From the IMG/VR virus record IMGVR_UViG_3300036774_000039, positions 1 to 61,028 of that record: DNA of 61,028 nucleotides; one strand, 5' to 3'. Below the pieces are notes generated by a model. The model saw only the letters and a list, made by a program, of their open reading frames with translations, was not told where the DNA came from and ran no database searches. The stretch's first letter is position 1. Each line of letters opens with the position of its first letter. Shown piece by piece: positions 55,403 through 61,028 of the stretch. The DNA comes from a virus. Both the position numbers and the translations under genes were made by a program.

Positions 55403-55496
55403 TCAGAGGTCGGGGTTTCCGGTAAGGGACGGATACGAGCGGGGGGGACAAGGATTCCGTCTACCCACTGATTTTTCACCAACAACAAAGGAGACT

Positions 55497-56162
55497 ATGG
55501 ACTCATACATCGACCCAGAAGTCGATGCGGTAGACCTTGGACATATCACGGTCCCGCCATTCGGCATCTCAATGGACGGTAATCAGACCTGTATGCTACG
55601 TGCAGCGAAGATCGCCATTGATACCCTGAGCAAGGGCGACGATTTCATCTACGTGGAATTCGGCATCGCCCGAGGAGATACGCTCAATGCGATGGGGAAG
55701 TCAATCCTCCAACTAGGCGTCCTCAAAGAGCGCCTGTATGTTGTGGGGGTCGACATCGAGAACGGGTGGTCGCTGGACCGGGAATGGCTGGGGGGATACA
55801 GTAAGACGTGGACATTCAGGCACGAATTCTCGTTTCTGGGGTCGGTGCCCTGGATGAAACTCTACAAGGGGAAGATCGACTATCTCCTGATTGACGGATG
55901 TCACGAAAAGACGTGCGCGATGGAGGATTTTACGACAGCAGAGCCACTTGTCCGGGTTGGAGGGGTCATCGCATTCCACGATTCCGATGACATCTCGCAG
56001 TCGATTCAGCCCCAGCCTCACCGGGGAGAACCGATCGCGGTGAGAGATGCCATGCGGGAACTCGGCCTCCTCGATAACGCGAGGCCGGGGTGGAAGAAAC
56101 TGGCTGACATTGAAGCCCTGCCCGGAAATCACGGAGTCGCAATTTTCAAGAAGGTGGCCTGA
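55497..56162 (+). CDS. SAM-dependent methyltransferase
   Basis: A 221-aa Rossmann methyltransferase: DDFIYVEFGIARGDTLNAMG is motif I, VVGVDIENGWS motif II, YLLIDGCHEKTCAMEDF motif IV, and GGVIAFHDSDD motif V. It resembles TylF/FkbM-class small-molecule or sugar O-methyltransferases. ATG 55497 has AAAGGAG four bases upstream; an in-frame ATG at 55386 lies in the HNH gene tail. One base shared with the glycosyltransferase gene suggests they act together. Confidence 0.72.
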   Translation: MDSYIDPEVDAVDLGHITVPPFGISMDGNQTCMLRAAKIAIDTLSKGDDFIYVEFGIARGDTLNAMGKSILQLGVLKERLYVVGVDIENGWSLDREWLGGYSKTWTFRHEFSFLGSVPWMKLYKGKIDYLLIDGCHEKTCAMEDFTTAEPLVRVGGVIAFHDSDDISQSIQPQPHRGEPIAVRDAMRELGLLDNARPGWKKLADIEALPGNHGVAIFKKVA

Positions 56163-57634
56163 TGACCATGTATCTTCCTCCTGCAGTAGTCGAGGCGCTG
56201 AAAGAGGCGCAGAAGAACGAGACAACGAATATGGGGTACGCCGCGAAGAAGTACGAGGAAGTGATCGCGGTCGTGCCAGACTATCTCCCGGCGCTCGTCA
56301 ACATCGGGTGCATCAATCACGGTATGGGAAACCTCGAGAAGGCGGCCGAGTGGTTCGAGAAGGCCCTTGCGGTCGACGAGAACGACATCCTCTCTCTCAT
56401 CAATATCGGCGTCATCAAACAGGCCCAGAAGAAATTTGAGGAGGCGATTTCTTATTGCGAACTCGTCCTTCGTCTGGAAAAAAACAATGTGATGATCCGG
56501 TCCTCCGCACTCTTCACGATCGGCACCGCTCTCGAGGAGTCAGGAAACAGGAAGGGCGCGATGAGGAAGTACAAGGAGGCCCTCGAGATCGTCCCCACGT
56601 ACAACCGGATTTACAATAACATCGGATCGCTCTATATGACTCAGGGACGGGTCGACGAGGGGATACCGATGTTCGACCTCTGTCTCCAGGCAGAACCGGA
56701 GAACCTCGAGGCCCGGATCAACCGGGGACTGGCCCTGATGACGCTCGGGCGCTACAAAGAAGGGATGGCTGACTACGAGTGGCGTCTGGTCTCTAAGGAC
56801 TCGACGGTCGGACAGTACATGCGCTCGATCGGCGTCCCGAAGTGGAGAGGGGAGAGCCTCAAAGACAAGACGATCCTTGTGCATTGTGAGCAGGGGATCG
56901 GCGACACGATATTCTCCATGCGCTATATCCGTCAACTGCAGGAGCGCGGAGCCCGAGTGACATTCGCGGCCCAGAAGGAAATCCAGCGCCTCGCCGAGCA
57001 GATGCCGGACGTCAAGGTCGTTTCCTGGCACCAGAAGACCGGATTTGTGGACTACCAGTTATCGCTCCTCAGTATCCCGCACGTCACACAACAGCCGATC
57101 ACCGACGATAAGCCCTACCTGACGATCTCCGACGACCTGGTGAAGGAATGGGCAGAACGTCTGGGCCCGAAGACGAAGCCGAGAATCGCACTCGTCTGGG
57201 CGGGAAATCCGAAATTCAAACACGAAAAGTCTCGAGGCGGGAAACTCGAGGACTTTATACCCATCTTCAGTCAACCGGGATTTGAGTTTTTCTCCGTTCA
57301 GAAAGGCATTGCAGCGTACCAGACCGAGCGCTTCCCCCAGGTCACGCCTCTGCATCCCGAGATACGGGACTACGCCGATACAGGAGCGATCCTGAAGAAC
57401 ATGGATCTCCTCATCAGTACCGATACCTCAGTCCCGCACCTTGCCGGCGCGATCGGCGTCCCGGTGAAACTCCTCGTTCAATTCTCTCCCGAGTGGCGTC
57501 TCTATGGGACGCACACGAACAGCACATGGTACGAGAAGACGAAATTCTACCGACAGGAGAAGCCGGGATCGTGGAGCGACGTGGTTGAGAAGATAGCCGA
57601 AGAATTGAAGATGGCTGAGACGGTGGAGGCTTAA
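56162..57634 (+). CDS. TPR protein with GT9-like glycosyltransferase domain
   Basis: A 490-aa protein. Residues about 1-220 hold five to six tetratricopeptide repeats (PALVNIGCINHGMGNLEKAA, NRIYNNIGSLYMTQGRVDEG). About 230-485 resembles ADP-heptose/GT-B transferases: GIGDTIFSMRYIRQLQERGA, RIALVWAGNPKFKHE, and DLLISTDTSVPHLAGAIGVP, the donor-binding segment. The TPR-GT plan is that of O-GlcNAc-like and many bacterial glycosyltransferases. Among appendage genes it may glycosylate virion proteins or alter host surface sugars. Confidence 0.78.
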   Translation: MTMYLPPAVVEALKEAQKNETTNMGYAAKKYEEVIAVVPDYLPALVNIGCINHGMGNLEKAAEWFEKALAVDENDILSLINIGVIKQAQKKFEEAISYCELVLRLEKNNVMIRSSALFTIGTALEESGNRKGAMRKYKEALEIVPTYNRIYNNIGSLYMTQGRVDEGIPMFDLCLQAEPENLEARINRGLALMTLGRYKEGMADYEWRLVSKDSTVGQYMRSIGVPKWRGESLKDKTILVHCEQGIGDTIFSMRYIRQLQERGARVTFAAQKEIQRLAEQMPDVKVVSWHQKTGFVDYQLSLLSIPHVTQQPITDDKPYLTISDDLVKEWAERLGPKTKPRIALVWAGNPKFKHEKSRGGKLEDFIPIFSQPGFEFFSVQKGIAAYQTERFPQVTPLHPEIRDYADTGAILKNMDLLISTDTSVPHLAGAIGVPVKLLVQFSPEWRLYGTHTNSTWYEKTKFYRQEKPGSWSDVVEKIAEELKMAETVEA

Positions 57635-58093
57635 ATGGCTGGAAGACAATATGCGGTAGCGGGAACTGGCGCGAATAACCAACCCGCTGATGTGGCTAAT
57701 CTCATGGCCCAGAGTGGGTATACTATCCGGTTAAGTGGTATTGAGATTGGATTTACCAATGTAAGTACCCCCTGGACAATTCCGGGGGCAAAATATATCC
57801 TACGGTTAACTTCAGGAGGTGGGACGTTCCCCAATCAGACATTTGGAGTGTGGACTGACGGAGAATTACCTACAACATCCGCTTCCTATCTATTGTGGGG
57901 GTCAAACAGCGTTGCTCCTAGCGTGCAAGGGATTCTACTTTACCTTCCTATATACTATAAGGGGACGGTATCGTGGTACGCAAAAAGAGGGAAAGAATTC
58001 CGACAGCAAAATAGCAACGGGTTCGATCTCCAGTATTACTATAACGGGGGGGCTCTGTTTAACTTTGACTTCTCTTTTCAGTTTGAGGAATAA
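57635..58093 (+). CDS. Short appendage protein, FEE family
   Basis: A 152-aa beta-rich protein beginning MAGRQYAVAGTGANNQPADV and containing TVSWYAKRGKEFRQQNS and a final FSFQFEE, shared in pattern with its neighbour and the gene at 54263. AT-richer than most of the genome. It follows the glycosyltransferase directly, so it could be its substrate. Confidence 0.6.
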   Translation: MAGRQYAVAGTGANNQPADVANLMAQSGYTIRLSGIEIGFTNVSTPWTIPGAKYILRLTSGGGTFPNQTFGVWTDGELPTTSASYLLWGSNSVAPSVQGILLYLPIYYKGTVSWYAKRGKEFRQQNSNGFDLQYYYNGGALFNFDFSFQFEE

Positions 58094-58561
58094 ATGGGAC
58101 AGGGTGGGTCTTTAGGCTCTAAATATGCCATTAGTGCAAATTCCGGCAATAGCGGGGTGAATGAGAAGTTTGGATTATTTAACAACGGGGTTGCTCATAA
58201 TCTTAAACTCTACCAGATGCACATGGATGGGTATGCCCCAAATCCGATTCCCGGTGGTAACTTTGGTTGGACATTAAAGTGGGGGACTGGCGGCACTCCC
58301 CTCGGTACGATTACTCCAGTCCCCCTTGATCCTATTTTTCCCCCCGCGTTAGCGATTGGAGTCCAAAATACATGGTCTCTCGATCCCTCGGGCACATATA
58401 CAATTCTTAGGATCGCGGGACAATCGCCTAGAAAGCCGTGGAACTGGAGTGCTAGGCCGGGGAAAGAGATACAGATATACGGTGCGAGTGATAGTTTAGT
58501 AGTATATCAGGATACCGCATATGGGTTTAATCCGATCTTCACTTGGTTTTTTGAGGAATAA
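58094..58561 (+). CDS. Short appendage protein, FEE family
   Basis: A 155-aa protein starting MGQGGSLGSKYAISANSGNS. WNWSARPGKEIQIYGASDSL and TWFFEE align by eye with the upstream paralog. The two genes abut exactly (58093/58094). Likely tandem-duplicated virion surface proteins. Confidence 0.6.
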   Translation: MGQGGSLGSKYAISANSGNSGVNEKFGLFNNGVAHNLKLYQMHMDGYAPNPIPGGNFGWTLKWGTGGTPLGTITPVPLDPIFPPALAIGVQNTWSLDPSGTYTILRIAGQSPRKPWNWSARPGKEIQIYGASDSLVVYQDTAYGFNPIFTWFFEE

Positions 58562-58562
58562 C

Positions 58563-58892
58563 ATGGGACTTATCCTTAAACCTGAAGAGGACCTGAAGAA
58601 CGCCATGTTTGAGCGTCATGCTCACGGGGCGTTCATCGTCGATGGGATTGAGCTAGGGAATACCCTCCAGTGTCCTCACTGCAACGCGCACTTCCTCAGT
58701 ATCCGTGGGTCGAAGAAAAGGAGAGCATTCTGTCAGAGGTGTGGTGCTGTCACTTGCGGGAAAGAGACTTGTGATGTCTGCATACCCTTTGAACAGAGAA
58801 TAGACCTCTGCGAGAAGATTCCCGGATTAGAGATTGATACTGTGCCACGATACCTTTTCCTTCATCCTGAAATCAAAATCTTCGTCAAATAG
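58563..58892 (+). CDS. Multi-zinc-knuckle protein
   Basis: A 109-aa protein: LQCPHCNAHFLSI, then AFCQRCGAVTCGKETCDVCI, up to eight cysteines for two zinc ions. Start ATG 58563 a few bases after the previous stop; GAGGAA upstream. An unusual protein between fibre genes; function unknown. Confidence 0.6.
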   Translation: MGLILKPEEDLKNAMFERHAHGAFIVDGIELGNTLQCPHCNAHFLSIRGSKKRRAFCQRCGAVTCGKETCDVCIPFEQRIDLCEKIPGLEIDTVPRYLFLHPEIKIFVK

Positions 58893-58900
58893 GAGGAGTT

Positions 58901-59602
58901 ATGAAATTCTCGCCTGATGATATTGCAAAGAAGGAACTGGAGTGCGGAGTCTTTGGCCCGTTCTGTCAGCAAAAATGGTTGAGTAGGGCTCCCGATCATG
59001 TGAAGAGAGAGCTTGAAAAGGGAAGAAGGTTTAAGAATATCAGGGCCATGTCCCGCCAGGGGTTTCTCGGGATGGACGTCAACGACCTCCCTCCGGCATC
59101 CTTCACGGCGGTCACGGCTTCGGCGACGGAGACGAACCTCTGGACACCGAACATCTGGACCCCCATTCCCGCCAATGATATGAGGGCGGGGAAAATATAC
59201 CTCCTGCGCTTCGGTGGCATCTTCACGTCGACGGGTACACAGGGTGTCCTTACGTGGACGCTCCGTTGTGGTCAGTCAGCAACTCCCGCATCGAACGTCT
59301 CCCTGGGAGCATCGAACGCTACAGCACCCCCGGCTTCTCTCACCAATGCCCCGTTCTTTGGAGAGGCATTCATGGGGATTCGCTCTCTGGGGATCGCCGC
59401 TTCGGGAGCGACAGCCGTTGGGCATATGACTGTTAATATCCAGGGTGCCGCTGCGGCAACATCGGTCGACTATATCGCCGGTGGTTCGGTTCCTACAACG
59501 ATTGATAATACTGCGGCAACCGGGCTGATTGCTTCTCTTACGATCAGCGTTGCGTCGCAGTCCTATCAGTGCCAGTGGTGTGCAATTATGAGCCTCAACT
59601 GA
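58901..59602 (+). CDS. Appendage/fibre protein
   Basis: A 233-aa protein. The basic helical N-terminus (about 1-60, WLSRAPDHVKRELEKGRRFK) may attach it to the tail; the rest is beta-rich and A/T/G/S-rich (IYLLRFGGIFTSTGTQGVLT, GLIASLTISVASQSYQCQWC). AGGAGG precedes ATG. It overlaps the lectin-like gene by one base. Confidence 0.6.
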   Translation: MKFSPDDIAKKELECGVFGPFCQQKWLSRAPDHVKRELEKGRRFKNIRAMSRQGFLGMDVNDLPPASFTAVTASATETNLWTPNIWTPIPANDMRAGKIYLLRFGGIFTSTGTQGVLTWTLRCGQSATPASNVSLGASNATAPPASLTNAPFFGEAFMGIRSLGIAASGATAVGHMTVNIQGAAAATSVDYIAGGSVPTTIDNTAATGLIASLTISVASQSYQCQWCAIMSLN

Positions 59603-60936
59603 TGCTCCGTCACCAGTACGGTAAAAGCCTCGTCATCGCAAATAGCGCTTCAGGTATATCCACAAGCGTTATCTGTCCGAACAAGCTCAACATGGGAATG
59701 CTTGTTGCGGTGGGGAGTTCTCCGTCGAGTGTAACCTATAGCGCTATGTCGTATGGCGGGGCAAACCTTACCCTTGTGACAAGCTCTAGTGTGACCAATG
59801 CGAACGGGGCCACCGTAAAGGTTGGATGGTACGGTCTTCAGAATCCAGCACCGGGGTCGAATACCTTCATCCTCACGCCCTCGACTACGGTGGATCTCGT
59901 CTGTCAGATTATATTCGTTGACAATCTCATAGGCACAAGTCCGTTTACCAACGCCACGACGAGTACGGGGAATACGAATACCCCCACCATGAATCCGGCT
60001 GGGACAGACAACGTGGAAGACTACATCTATGACTGTCTCACGTTTCTTACCCCGACCGCCGTTTTGTCAAACGATGGTACAGCACAACAACCTCAGTCGT
60101 GGCTCTCGTCATATATGTCTCGGGCGGGTGGCCCGATATGCCTCAATACCTCGGTTGGGAAGAGTAATAGTAGCGGTACTCTTAACTGGACACTCGACGG
60201 TTCTGCCCATCAGTATGCCTGGAGTTCAGTCTGTGTCTCTGGACTCAAAGGCAACACCCAGATTTACGACATCACGTTCGATAATACAACGGATGCGAAT
60301 AGCGCCTGTGATGCTTCTGTCTTTAACTTCGATGCGTACAACGCCGGGGATGTATGCACGATCAATACGGGAACCACGTTCAACGGGCACCCTAGCGCTG
60401 AAGTAACAATGACTACATCGGGCAATCCTAACCCGCCCAACATAGCGAGAGAGTGGTTCAACGTACCGCAGATATATACATCGGTCTGGGTGATGTTCTC
60501 AGCCTTCCCTCCAACGAATGCTCAGAATTTCATCTGGCAAGCAACGTATTCTGACAACGGTGACATCGAGATCAACATAAACCCGAATGGCACAATGCTT
60601 TTCCGGGTGAATTATTCAACTCAACTTACCACAACATTCGCCGCTTCGCTGAATAAGTGGTTTAAGGTTTCTCTCTTCCATCGGGTAAGCGGCCTCAGTT
60701 CGATCTACGAATTTAAGATCAACGATGGACAGGAAGTACATACGAACACTTCGTATACTGCCGACACTACGAACATCAATCTGGTGCAGTGGGGGCTCGA
60801 TAATAACGACGCTAATTGTCATGTGTTTTTCGCTCAGGCAAAAGCAGATGTAAGTCGCTATCCGTACGATGGCCCCTATCAGGAGGACACCAAAGGGCCG
60901 TATACCCGCCCCGCACCGTTCAAACCCATGAGGTAG
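59602..60936 (+). CDS. Tail fibre with lectin-like C-terminal domain
   Basis: A 444-aa protein from ATG 59602, in the previous stop. The first about 225 residues form one beta domain (SASGISTSVICPNKLNMGML, TVKVGWYGLQNPAPGSNTF). The C-terminal part, about 230-440, looks like a concanavalin/LamG jelly roll: YTSVWVMFSAFPPTNAQNFI, WFKVSLFHRVSGLSSIYEFK. Receptor binding is likely. The extreme end is basic and proline-rich. The repeat-protein gene begins 4 bases later across the circle junction. Confidence 0.65.
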   Translation: MLRHQYGKSLVIANSASGISTSVICPNKLNMGMLVAVGSSPSSVTYSAMSYGGANLTLVTSSSVTNANGATVKVGWYGLQNPAPGSNTFILTPSTTVDLVCQIIFVDNLIGTSPFTNATTSTGNTNTPTMNPAGTDNVEDYIYDCLTFLTPTAVLSNDGTAQQPQSWLSSYMSRAGGPICLNTSVGKSNSSGTLNWTLDGSAHQYAWSSVCVSGLKGNTQIYDITFDNTTDANSACDASVFNFDAYNAGDVCTINTGTTFNGHPSAEVTMTTSGNPNPPNIAREWFNVPQIYTSVWVMFSAFPPTNAQNFIWQATYSDNGDIEININPNGTMLFRVNYSTQLTTTFAASLNKWFKVSLFHRVSGLSSIYEFKINDGQEVHTNTSYTADTTNINLVQWGLDNNDANCHVFFAQAKADVSRYPYDGPYQEDTKGPYTRPAPFKPMR

Positions 60937-61028
60937 TGCCATGGCTTCGGCTCCAGCACTACGAGTACCAGTACAGGTTTTAATCCCCCCGGCGACTCCA
61001 GCCCCGACCCAGACTATCTGGACGGAGA
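60906..61028. repeat. Direct repeat closing the circular genome (right copy)
   Basis: Identical to bases 1-123; see the left copy. The true circular length is therefore about 60,905 bp if the overlap is collapsed. Confidence 0.9.
60941..61028 (+). CDS. Repeat-protein gene, truncated second copy
   Basis: The first 88 bases of the gene that is complete at 36-2021, cut by the window end. It is the same locus seen twice because of the closing overlap, not a second gene. Confidence 0.9.
   Translation, partial: MASAPALRVPVQVLIPPATPAPTQTIWTE

Overview
The window is a complete, circularly closed tailed-phage genome. Bases 1-123 are repeated exactly at 60906-61028, so the unique molecule is about 60,905 bp and the window opens inside the tail-appendage module. 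Portal, short adaptors, a large nozzle-like protein, three internal-virion proteins (one of 2109 aa) and the absence of any tape-measure or sheath gene point to a podovirus-like member of the Caudoviricetes. Strong AGGAGG ribosome-binding sites and TTGACA-N17-TATATT promoters point to a bacterial host that uses a sigma70-type polymerase and Shine-Dalgarno initiation. The Bacteroidota signals are not seen. I see no integrase, tRNA gene or DNA polymerase, so the phage is probably lytic and leans on the host replisome.

Layout. 36-2370: end of the tail module. 2578-8979: rightward early operon with an RHH regulator, a RecB-like nuclease, an HNH endonuclease, an RDF/Gp3-like protein, an FN3/beta-propeller protein, a DUF1364-like protein and a VRR-NUC nuclease. 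8984-10845: a second promoter, a highly structured RNA leader and a replication-initiator-like gene. 10870-12730: a third promoter, small genes and a terminator. 12748-19609: a cytosine methyltransferase with two further genes nested out of frame, a pentapeptide-repeat protein, and a run of very small overlapping genes. 19583-23202: the only leftward operon, from promoter to UUCG-loop terminator, with two textbook type II hammerhead ribozymes in successive intergenic gaps. 23399-28969: small terminase, an HTH protein and a lysis cassette (holin-like, lytic transglycosylase, M15-like peptidase). 28966-60936: large terminase, portal, scaffold, capsid, adaptors, nozzle, ejection proteins, an ATP-grasp enzyme, short appendage proteins, a SAM methyltransferase, a TPR-glycosyltransferase and lectin-like fibres.

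How it works together. The early rightward operons would supply regulators, nucleases and the replication initiator. Four early promoters, including the leftward one, share a CTATTGAC extension at the -35 box, which suggests co-regulation. The leftward operon is predicted to cut its own polycistronic mRNA at two ribozymes, giving separate short-leader messages. The late operon packages and builds a short-tailed virion, probably with enzymatic modification of its appendages or of the host surface.

The most striking points are the paired hammerhead ribozymes (20670-20728 and 20927-20982), the three-way-junction RNA before the replication gene (9066-9145), and the methyltransferase locus read in three frames (13463-14806). 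All functions are read from sequence motifs and memory of families; no database search was run.
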